DNA of 64,000 nt, taken from Streptococcus catagoni. Lineage in GTDB: Bacteria; Bacillota; Bacilli; Lactobacillales; Streptococcaceae. The stretch lies in contig NZ_WPCW01000001.1 in NCBI RefSeq assembly GCF_011421425.1, positions 248,001 to 312,000 of the forward strand, written 5' to 3'. Of the stretch, positions 57,178 to 64,000 are shown in pieces (position 1 is the stretch's first letter; every line of letters begins with the position of its first letter). The translations under genes were made by a program, and so were the position numbers. The notes beneath the pieces are model-generated. The model was not told the origin of the DNA and did not search any database. It saw only the letters and a list, made by a program, of their open reading frames with translations.

Positions 57178-57999
57178 TTAGTCAATCTGTATTTCTCCTA
57201 ACTTGATTTCAATTTCGCTAGCACCGATGGTTTCTCCCGCTTCTCTAAATAGATTTAGGGCCATCTGATAGTGACATAGTGCTTTTTCTCTCATAGCTGA
57301 TGCTAGGTAAATATCTCCCAATCCTCTATGGGCGCAACCTTGGGCTATAAGATCATCTGTTTTAAGTACTTGTTTGAGTGATAAGTGCATATAGGGCAAG
57401 GATTGATCAAGCAATTCCAACTTTAGTCTCAAAAAACCTTGCTCATAATTATTGACAGCACTTTTTAGAAGATCATCTTTAAAGTGTTTCTCAATGATTT
57501 CATTTTCTGCTTCAATAAACTCCAAGGCCTTATTGTAATTTCCCCATGTTCTTGAATAATTTTCAAGGTATAGGCATCATGACTGACATATTCCTTAGCC
57601 AGTAGACACATGGCAACATTATGGGGCCAAATCACATCACAATGCTGGTCTAAAGTTCCAAAAAGTATGATGGTGTCATCGCAAATAAGGTTGATCCAGT
57701 GTCCTCCCATATCTTGAATTTTATCATCTTCAAAACCATGTGGATAGAAACGATTGAAGGGTAAAGTATAATGACCACTCTCGCTGAATAAGATGCAGAC
57801 AAAAGGCTTCAAGGCGAGTCTCAGCTTTTTCCAATGCTTTAGTAATAGCCGGCGTCAAACTGTCCTCCCAAATTTAGATGTAAAGACTTTCTTGCGCGTG
57901 TTCAATCATATAAAGCATCTTATGCTGGACAGCATCCCTGTTATCTAATTGCCATAATAAGGCATCTTCTTCTTTTTCCTTTCCCTCCCAAAAAGAAAA
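57178..57999 (-). pseudogene. TrmB-family regulator with TPR-like tail, decayed
   Basis: Read on minus from about 57999: EEDALLWQLDNRDAVQHKML then YMIEHAQESLYI, an in-frame TAA (57876-57874) where relatives have Ser, DSLTPAITKALEKAETRLEA, a frameshift near 57780, the TrmB-like effector core (GGHWINLICDDTIILFG; KEYVSHDAYTLKIIQEHG), a second frameshift near 57540, then a helical tail with TPR-like spacing (GCAHRGLGDIYLASAMREKALCHYQMALNLFREAG). The N-terminal winged helix is missing. Three lesions plus truncation make it a clear pseudogene; the TrmB call is from the PLD-like sensor pattern. Confidence 0.75.
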
Positions 58000-58046
58000 A
58001 GACTAGGATAGATCCTAATCTTAGAAGGTAAATATTTTAATAGTGA

Positions 58047-58568
58047 TCACTGGTGAGACCCGTACTTGTCAAGCATATCAAAACAGAGCTCAATCTTACT
58101 TTTATAATAGGGAATAAAAATTCCTTGATCTATCATTTCCAGAATTTTTTCTTTTGAAGCCCAGGCTACGGCTTGCACTTCTTCTTTTTGTAGGCTCAAT
58201 GTCTTCAAATCCAAATCTTTAACTCGAAGCAAGAATATATCTTCAAATCCATGATCAAAGTTAATGGTAAAATGAGGTCTGCTTTGACTGAGATCCAAAG
58301 AAATCCCTAGTTCTTCTTGCAATTCACGCATAATAGCTTCTTGAGAACTTTCACCTACAAGGGCACTACCTGCCACAGAAACATCCCAACAATTTGGAAA
58401 ACCTTCTTTATCTTTTTGCCGTTGTTGAATCAGCATTTGACCTTCTTGATTAAAAATGCAAAGATTAACTACCAGGTGGTAGCTTCCCTCTTCAAAGTCA
58501 GTAGCTCTTACCATTGTTTTACCCGTCTTTATTCTATTGACATCATAGATATCCCAAATTTCTTGCAT
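58047..58568 (-). CDS. Nudix hydrolase
   Basis: A 173-residue Nudix protein. The Nudix box GSALVGESSQEAIMRELQEELGI fits Gx5Ex7REUxEExGU. The N-terminal part (EIWDIYDVNRIKTGKTMVR) and WDVSVAGSALVGES resemble the Nudix proteins related to type I isopentenyl diphosphate isomerase, but no isoprenoid context is present. The substrate is unknown. It lies downstream of the two-component genes on the same strand, 29 bases after the kinase stop. Confidence 0.87.
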   Translation of the reverse strand: MQEIWDIYDVNRIKTGKTMVRATDFEEGSYHLVVNLCIFNQEGQMLIQQRQKDKEGFPNCWDVSVAGSALVGESSQEAIMRELQEELGISLDLSQSRPHFTINFDHGFEDIFLLRVKDLDLKTLSLQKEEVQAVAWASKEKILEMIDQGIFIPYYKSKIELCFDMLDKYGSHQ

Positions 58569-58597
58569 GCTAAGCTCCTCCTCATTGCATGTCTCGA

Positions 58598-59539
58598 TTA
58601 TTTCCTCAAAATAGTGACACTGGTTCCTTTATCAAGCTCACTCTCAACTGACAAATCAAGGTTCAATTTTTCTAAAATAGTTTTTGCCATATAGAGACCT
58701 AGTCCAGAAGCCTTTTGATGCTCATGTCCATTGTAACCTGTAAAACCTTCTTCAAATAATCGTGGTAAATCAGATTCAAGTATTCCAATACCTTTATCTG
58801 ATATTCTAATACTGCAATCCTTGATCAGGATTTTAATCTGACCATTTTTCCTAGAATATTTAATGGCATTATCAAGGATCTGTTCTAAAACAAACTTTAA
58901 CCATTTTTTATCAGAGCTCAGCTGCCAGTCTCCCTCTAACTCTACACTTATTCCTTTTGTAATACAGCTATAACGCATTTGCTTTAAAATTGTTTGACTA
59001 ATCTCTCTGAGACTAACTCTTTCAAACCTAAAATCATCATTGTTTTGACTAAATTTCATGTAATTTAGTAACTGATTCAGATAATTTTCCATTCTAAAGA
59101 TTTGATTTTTTAATTCCAGAGAATCAATCTGCCCTGACTGCTCCATTAAGGATAGGACTGAAAGCGGCAACTTCATTTGATGGGCCCAAAGTTTTATTAA
59201 TTCATCTAAATGATCAGTTTGTCTGGCTAATTCTTGATGTTTTTCAGCTTCTCTGTCCAAAACTGTCATTAAGGTTTCTTTAAAAGCGAGCTCAGTTGGG
59301 GAATTTAAGACAGAGAGTTCTTTTACATAAATAAATTCTTGTAAAGCTAATATCTTCCTTTTAAATTTTAGATAAGCTGCAAAGGAAAAAAGCAATAATA
59401 TGGTTACAGAGATCAGACTTGTAATAAAAAAGTGATGAATGGGAAAACGGTATAAATAAAAAACTAATAAATTGAGAACAAGAAATAGTAGATAATTGAT
59501 ATACCAAATCTTGTATTCTTTTAAAAATAAGATAATCAT
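58598..59539 (-). CDS. Intramembrane-sensing histidine kinase, BceS-type
   Basis: A 313-residue kinase with two N-terminal membrane helices (about 13-31 and 37-58) and almost no loop between them, the mark of kinases that sense through a BceAB-type transporter. The H-box WAHQMKLPLSVL has the phospho-His, and the ATPase boxes are EQILDNAIKYS, DKGIGI and GLGLYMAK. Its start overlaps the end of the regulator gene by four bases. It should phosphorylate that regulator when the transporter handles a peptide antibiotic. Confidence 0.9.
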   Translation of the reverse strand: MIILFLKEYKIWYINYLLFLVLNLLVFYLYRFPIHHFFITSLISVTILLLFSFAAYLKFKRKILALQEFIYVKELSVLNSPTELAFKETLMTVLDREAEKHQELARQTDHLDELIKLWAHQMKLPLSVLSLMEQSGQIDSLELKNQIFRMENYLNQLLNYMKFSQNNDDFRFERVSLREISQTILKQMRYSCITKGISVELEGDWQLSSDKKWLKFVLEQILDNAIKYSRKNGQIKILIKDCSIRISDKGIGILESDLPRLFEEGFTGYNGHEHQKASGLGLYMAKTILEKLNLDLSVESELDKGTSVTILRK

Positions 59540-60201
59540 TTAAGAATGTAGCCTACTCCTCTCACAGTATGAATATGGTCAAAACCTATCTCTGCTAACT
59601 TCTTGCGCAAGCGTGTCATATTAACATTTAAAGTATTTTGGTCAATATAATTGTCATCCTCCCAAAGCCTTAAAAGAATCTCTTCCTTACTAAGGACTTT
59701 TTCTTGGTGGGAAAATAGCAGAGCTAGAATTTTGTGTTCAGTTGGTGACAGATTAATAACATGAGAGCCATCAGATAGACTACCATCAAACTCTAAAGTA
59801 AAATGATTAAAGGAAAAGCTGTTAGTGGAAAATTGTTTAGAACGACGTAAAAAGGCTGTAATCTTAGCATCTAAGATGGATAAGGAAAAAGGCTTGGTAA
59901 TAAAGTCATCCCCACCCATATTAAGAGCCATAACAGCGTCCATCTCATCACTAGAACTGGAGATAAAGATGATTGGCACAGTCATGCTTTTCCGAATTTC
60001 AGTCGTCCAATAAAAACCATTAAAAAAGGGTAAGCTGATATCCATCAAAACAAGATCTGGCTTAAATTGGAGAACTTCTTTTGTGACATCCCTAAAATTT
60101 TCAACACTCTTTACTAAATAGTTTTCCATTAAATGGTTTTTTAAGAGTGACACTATGGTTGAGTCATCCTCAACAATATATATTTTTTCGTTTTTTACCA
60201 T
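59536..60201 (-). CDS. OmpR-family response regulator, BceR-type
   Basis: A 221-residue regulator with a receiver domain (IYIVEDDSTIVSLL; phospho-Asp in DLVLMDISLP; Lys in DDFITKPFS) and a C-terminal winged helix (LSPTEHKILALLFSHQEKVLS...). ATG 60201 gives the natural MVKNEKIYIVEDD start; an in-frame ATG at 60255 would overlap the permease gene. It likely binds the CTTACAA repeats upstream of the ABC genes. Confidence 0.9.
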   Translation of the reverse strand: MVKNEKIYIVEDDSTIVSLLKNHLMENYLVKSVENFRDVTKEVLQFKPDLVLMDISLPFFNGFYWTTEIRKSMTVPIIFISSSSDEMDAVMALNMGGDDFITKPFSLSILDAKITAFLRRSKQFSTNSFSFNHFTLEFDGSLSDGSHVINLSPTEHKILALLFSHQEKVLSKEEILLRLWEDDNYIDQNTLNVNMTRLRKKLAEIGFDHIHTVRGVGYILK

Positions 60202-60244
60202 AGCTTTATAATAACAAAAAAGTAGCAAAAAATCGCTACTTACT

Positions 60245-62209
60245 TTACCTTTCAATGATTTTATAATAGGCTTTACTAGTTGTTTTGTAGATCATAAAAT
60301 AAATAACAATAATGATAGCAATAGTAATACCACTGACCTTATAAATAAGAGGAGAGCTTGTCACTCCAAACATAAGTAACATCTGTTTGAGCATAATGAT
60401 AGCTACAGAAAAATGGATAACGGCCATAGTAATTGGCATAAAGAAGACCAAAAGAATCTGTGAATTGATGGTTTGTTTAATTTGCTTTTGACTCATCCCA
60501 ACTTCTTGTAAAATCTGATAGGACTTCTTATCTTCGTGACCTTCAGAATATTGCTTGTAATAGATAATTAACGCAGCACCAAGAATAAAGGCTGAACCCA
60601 TTAGGAATCCTGCAAACATAAAACCTCCAAACATATTATATAAGTCCCTTTTGAATGCTTTCTTTTGTGTGACTTGTGCTATAAATTGTTTATCATGACT
60701 TAAGTTACCAGTATTATCCAGTATGCGATTAAGTTCTTTCTGACTAAAATTACCAAATACAGTGTATTCTAGACCAAGCTTTACCTGAGAAACACTATTT
60801 ATCTTCTTTATTATAGTGTTCAAGGTTTCTTCATCCTTAACAACAAGAACTGCTGGATTATAGGTGTTGACTACAGCAGGGAAATTGATGCTTTTAATAT
60901 TCTCTTTAACCTGGTAATGCTGATCCAAGATATCCATTGTTTTTAGCTGACTATCTCCTTTTTGTTTAAAGTAGGCTACTTGCCCATCAGCCAAATGAAG
61001 TTTTTTATTACCTAAATGGAGATAATCTTCTTCAGAAACAATATGAGTAAAGGTTATTTTGGTAAAATTCGGCTTGGTAAAATCGGTTTTACTAATTTTA
61101 AGTTTTTTCCCTTCTGCTCCTGGTATGCCAACTCGAAGATTCTTGTATTGGATCAGTTCATTTTCTTTCTTATTAAGGGGCGTCAATATAAAACGAGACA
61201 CATAATCTTTGACCTCTTTTTCATTAGCAGTCTCAAAATTGAAAGTTGTATTTTTAGGAAAGAGTTCTTTGATAGAATTATTGGTATTAGTATATAGGGC
61301 TGTGGTTGTTGCGATCGCCACAAAGGCCATTACAGCTAAAATAGTGATATTAGCTAAGCCTAGGGCGTTTTGTCTCATCCTAAAAATCATCTGAGAGGTT
61401 GAAATGAAATGTTTTGATTGATAATAATAATTTTTATTGGCTTTTTTTCGTTTTAAATACCAGGCCATAAAGGAAATATAAAAGAGATAGGTTCCAATAA
61501 TGACCAGAATAACAGCTATAAAGAAACGATATAAGACTACTAAAGCACTTACTTTAGTTGAAGAAAAAGATAAATAATACCCCATACCCAAACTTAAAAG
61601 AGATAAAACGGCTAATAGGAAGTGGCCGCGCGGCTCTTTTTCTCCTTGATGTTGGTCTTGGAAAAGTAATAAAGGGGATGTTTTTCTAATTTTACGAAGT
61701 CCTAAAATTTCAAGTAGGATAAAGATAGCTAAAAAGACAGCTGTCGTAATAAGAAAGGGTAGAAAATTAAAGGGTAGATCTAAACTATCATAGTGTGTTA
61801 AATTAACAAAGATCAAATAGAACAAATGCGAAAAGATGTATGATGAAAGGCATCCTAAAAAGACAGTGGCAATGTACATCATAATTAATTCAAGTGTAGA
61901 AACAAGGCCAACCTGACCCTTATTCATTCCCAAGATATTATAGAGACCAAACTCTCTGCTTCGCTGTTTTAAGAAAAAATTATAGCTATAAATTTCCATT
62001 ATGGTTGCAAAGAGGGTTAGTATAACAAAGGCCAAACCTAAAAAAGTATTGCCATAACTCATTTTTTTTGAAATAGGACTAAATAAAATAATAGTCACGA
62101 TACAATTGAGCATAAATAAAACTGTACTGGCAAGAAAAAAAGGGGCTAGAACTTCAAATGAATTTTTTAAATTATTCCAGGCTAATTTTAGATAGAACAT
62201 CTTACTCAC
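60245..62209 (-). CDS. BceB-type ABC transporter permease
   Basis: A 654-residue permease with ten membrane helices and a large extracellular domain (about 310-525) between helices 7 and 8, the organisation of BceB/VraG-type transporters that detect and remove bacitracin, lantibiotics or other wall-active peptides. SREFGLYNILGMNKGQVGL is the first FtsX-like domain; the second ends near the C-terminus (SYQILQEVGMSQKQIKQTIN). It overlaps the ATPase gene by eight bases. Confidence 0.9.
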   Translation of the reverse strand: MSKMFYLKLAWNNLKNSFEVLAPFFLASTVLFMLNCIVTIILFSPISKKMSYGNTFLGLAFVILTLFATIMEIYSYNFFLKQRSREFGLYNILGMNKGQVGLVSTLELIMMYIATVFLGCLSSYIFSHLFYLIFVNLTHYDSLDLPFNFLPFLITTAVFLAIFILLEILGLRKIRKTSPLLLFQDQHQGEKEPRGHFLLAVLSLLSLGMGYYLSFSSTKVSALVVLYRFFIAVILVIIGTYLFYISFMAWYLKRKKANKNYYYQSKHFISTSQMIFRMRQNALGLANITILAVMAFVAIATTTALYTNTNNSIKELFPKNTTFNFETANEKEVKDYVSRFILTPLNKKENELIQYKNLRVGIPGAEGKKLKISKTDFTKPNFTKITFTHIVSEEDYLHLGNKKLHLADGQVAYFKQKGDSQLKTMDILDQHYQVKENIKSINFPAVVNTYNPAVLVVKDEETLNTIIKKINSVSQVKLGLEYTVFGNFSQKELNRILDNTGNLSHDKQFIAQVTQKKAFKRDLYNMFGGFMFAGFLMGSAFILGAALIIYYKQYSEGHEDKKSYQILQEVGMSQKQIKQTINSQILLVFFMPITMAVIHFSVAIIMLKQMLLMFGVTSSPLIYKVSGITIAIIIVIYFMIYKTTSKAYYKIIER

Positions 62210-62954
62210 CTCCTAGAAGGCCAGACATTGCCAATGAGATATCCTTACTAAATTCACTGTTACTTTTATTGGCACGATACATTTGGTGAAAGATGCGACC
62301 ATCTTTTATAAAGAGAACCCGTTTAGCATGACTAGCCGCGTTGGCTGAGTGGGTCACCATCAGGATTGTTTGACCATCCATATTAATATCCTCAAAAAGA
62401 TTCAGTAAATCTTCGGAATTACGATAATCTAGAGCTGCTGTTGGTTCATCTGCCAATAAGAGATGAGGATTTGTGATTAAACTTCTAGCAATAGCGACAC
62501 GCTGCTTTTGCCCTCCGGAGATTTCAAAGGGTCTCTTATCAAGTAAAGCATCAATTCTTAGTTTTGAAGATATCTGAGCTAATCTGCCAGTCATCTCTTT
62601 ATAACCTTTTCTGTCTAGCACCAATGGCAAAAAGATATTATCTCTGACAGACAAGGTATCTAAAAGGTTAAATTCTTGAAAGACAAAGCCTAAGTTTTTT
62701 AAACGGAATTGGGCTAACTTCCCTTCTTTAATTTTAGTAATATCCTGATTATTCAAAAATACAGAACCTGCAGTCGGCTTTTCCAAGGTAGCCAGAATAT
62801 TAAGCAAGGTTGTCTTACCAGAGCCAGATTCTCCCATGATAGCAATAAATTCACCATGTTCCACCTTGAAGTCAATATCTTGCAGGGCATGCGTTTCTTC
62901 CTTTGAAAATCGTGTGCGATAAATTTTTTGTAAATGATTTATTTTTAGTAGCAT
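62202..62954 (-). CDS. BceA-type ABC transporter ATP-binding protein
   Basis: A 250-residue ATPase of the MacB/BceA group. Walker A GESGSGKT is at 41-48, the Q-loop in GFVFQEFNLLD, the signature ISGGQKQRVAIARSL and Walker B LLLADEPTAALD. It is the first gene of the four-gene module (ATPase, permease, regulator, kinase). The order with transporter genes before the two-component genes is usual in streptococci. Confidence 0.92.
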   Translation of the reverse strand: MLLKINHLQKIYRTRFSKEETHALQDIDFKVEHGEFIAIMGESGSGKTTLLNILATLEKPTAGSVFLNNQDITKIKEGKLAQFRLKNLGFVFQEFNLLDTLSVRDNIFLPLVLDRKGYKEMTGRLAQISSKLRIDALLDKRPFEISGGQKQRVAIARSLITNPHLLLADEPTAALDYRNSEDLLNLFEDINMDGQTILMVTHSANAASHAKRVLFIKDGRIFHQMYRANKSNSEFSKDISLAMSGLLGGE

Positions 62955-63023
62955 TGATTTAATCTCCTTTAATTATTATAACCTATTGCTTCATCAATTA
63001 TAGATGAATTTTAGCCAAAGAAA

Positions 63024-63130
63024 CTTACAATTCTTACCTATAATCTTACAAGTTTGTAAGTTTCAGATTGCCTTTTTAACTGCCCTAACTGTCATAAGAT
63101 GTCTCTAAAAAGTTTCAAAAAAATTGTAAG
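63024..63130. promoter_or_regulatory. CTTACAA/TTGTAAG repeats between bce-like operon and divergent gene
   Basis: CTTACAA occurs at 63024-63030 and 63045-63051, TTGTAAG at 63054-63060 and 63124-63130. The middle two form an inverted repeat with a GT spacer (63045-63060). These are likely BceR-type regulator sites and could serve both directions. Confidence 0.55.
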
Positions 63131-63158
63131 TTTTATTTGCGGTTTAGAGCAAAGCTTT

Positions 63159-63167
63159 TGATATAAT
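63159..63167 (+). promoter_or_regulatory. Extended -10 of the divergent gene
   Basis: TG-A-TATAAT at 63159-63167, 37 bp before the ATG at 63204. Confidence 0.5.
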
Positions 63168-63203
63168 ATGAATAAGACTTTACAAGCTAATAAGGAGTTC
63201 AAA

Positions 63204-63689
63204 ATGTTAAAAAAAGGACGTTTAATCAAATCTTTAGGTGCTTTGGGGAAAATGATTGCCATCATTCCAGACACAACTGAATTGATCAGCAAGGGAATGG
63301 ATAATACAAGACCTATTGTTGAGAAATTTATAGATCAAAGGCAAGAAAGACATAAACATTTACGCTCAGTTGATAATGTGATTAATTTGGCTGTGATAGA
63401 GGCCAAAGAACATCTTGAAAAACAAGGTTTTGTGGTTGCTACTATTCCAGCAAGAGCAGATAAAAAATATGTTACATCCACCCTCAATGAGGTTGTTGCT
63501 ATGTCCCCTAGGGGAGGAAAACGAAATGTGGGTTCTTTGATCAAGCTTTACTATATTAATTTAGATGTGCTCGAAAAAAGCCAGAAATTACTGGAAGAGC
63601 ATAATCTAAAGGCTGTAGAGCGTAATCAGAAAATCTCTGATTCCTTAGAAAATCTAAAACATATCAAGATCCCCTTTGGTAAAAAATAA
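63204..63689 (+). CDS. Uncharacterised protein with PASTA-like segment, divergent from bce-like operon
   Basis: A 161-residue basic protein that begins MLKKGRLIKSLGALGKMIAIIPDTTELISKG. A segment near 62-80 (VIEAKEHLEKQGFVVATIP) reads like part of a PASTA repeat. No clear signal peptide; an N-terminal amphipathic or weakly hydrophobic helix may touch the membrane. I do not recognise the family. AAGGAG precedes ATG 63204; a longer frame to 63168 has no site. It shares its upstream region, with four CTTACAA-type repeats, with the bce-like operon, so co-regulation is possible. Confidence 0.6.
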   Translation: MLKKGRLIKSLGALGKMIAIIPDTTELISKGMDNTRPIVEKFIDQRQERHKHLRSVDNVINLAVIEAKEHLEKQGFVVATIPARADKKYVTSTLNEVVAMSPRGGKRNVGSLIKLYYINLDVLEKSQKLLEEHNLKAVERNQKISDSLENLKHIKIPFGKK

Positions 63690-63715
63690 ATCATTTCTTT
63701 CCTTTGAACAGTAAA

Positions 63716-63764
63716 AAAACAAGCCAATTAACTTTCTTGCCAAGCTAATTGACTTGTTTTTTTA
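63716..63764. terminator. Bidirectional terminator
   Basis: AACAAG-CAATTA pairs with TAATTG-CTTGTT with one mismatch, A and T runs on the two sides. It separates the converging 63204 gene and trmFO. Confidence 0.8.
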
Positions 63765-64000
63765 TAGATCTAAATATGGAGCTAAATCACTTAAAGCACG
63801 CTCTGCTATTGCTTCATAGCGCATCTTTTTATCTCTAATTCGGGGACCATCAAGTTCCTTAATGATACCAAAATTAACATTCATTGGTTGAAAATGCTTA
63901 CTGTCTGTATGAGTGATATAGTGAGGAAGACTACCTATAGCTGTAGTCTGAGGGAAGATGACTTGTTCTTCATCTTGAAATAGCTTAGCAGCATTGATTC
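63762..64000 (-). CDS. trmFO: Methylenetetrahydrofolate-tRNA-(uracil-5-)-methyltransferase, C-terminal part
   Basis: The last 79 residues of TrmFO, which makes m5U54 in the T-loop of tRNAs with methylene-THF and FADH2. The visible end includes [52 protein letters not shown] and stops at DLAPYLDL. The 5' part lies beyond the window on the right. The stop lies within the shared terminator. Confidence 0.9.
   Translation of the reverse strand, partial: INAAKLFQDEEQVIFPQTTAIGSLPHYITHTDSKHFQPMNVNFGIIKELDGPRIRDKKMRYEAIAERALSDLAPYLDL

Overview
This window comes from the chromosome of a low-GC Gram-positive coccus, almost certainly a Streptococcus of the pyogenic type (S. uberis, S. parauberis or S. 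iniae would all fit; I cannot separate them by eye). The grounds are the gene content and order (nox, ldh, gyrA, srtA; guaA beside a divergent GntR gene; ylxM-ffh; a laminin-binding-type zinc lipoprotein followed by a histidine-triad protein), the streptococcal recombinase XerS beside a dif-SL-like site, and the many extended -10 promoters. No rRNA, tRNA, CRISPR array or prophage was seen.

Layout. 1-4.6 kb: nadK end, rluD-type synthase, pta, an SDR enzyme and an MFS exporter with a leader peptide. 4.7-9 kb: a PAS-like protein, a doubly broken HAD hydrolase, and a compatible-solute ABC transporter with a fused permease/binding protein. 9-12.3 kb: purine salvage (guaC with a structured leader; xpt-pbuX under a guanine riboswitch). 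12.4-16.3 kb: MgtA-type ATPase, ApbE, a tautomerase. 16.4-22.9 kb: tdk, prfA, prmC, sua5-like, GNAT, glyA, a nucleoid-associated protein and a lysozyme-like protein in one run. 23-29.6 kb: nox, ldh, gyrA, srtA, a VOC protein. 29.8-34.1 kb: a secreted DUF1002 protein and the zinc lipoprotein/histidine-triad pair behind an AdcR-like operator. 34.1-40.4 kb: remains of an IS element, membrane proteins, a peptide transporter, an antiporter, and an antitoxin whose toxin is frameshifted. 40.5-47.9 kb: guaA, gntR, ylxM, ffh, then an FMN-binding/ApbE/NOX-like redox cassette. 48-55.2 kb: a LexA-like repressor, an oxidoreductase, broken rpiR and cupin genes, an M20 amidohydrolase, a ThrE exporter pair and a FemAB enzyme. 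55.8-57 kb: dif site and xerS. 57-64 kb: a decayed TrmB-like gene, a Nudix enzyme, a BceAB/RS-type module, a small divergent gene and the end of trmFO.

Genes lie mostly on the plus strand before xerS and mostly on the minus strand after it, as expected where two replichores meet at dif. Six broken genes, the IS remnant and several dispersed or nested inverted repeats lie in the window, most of them in its second half near this point. The observations most worth following are the dif site that overlaps the xerS promoter, a 69-nt sequence found both at the IS remnant and inside a nested hairpin at 50.1 kb, an inverted pair of about 115-nt intergenic elements flanking the guaA region, the redox cassette, and the antitoxin that has outlived its toxin.
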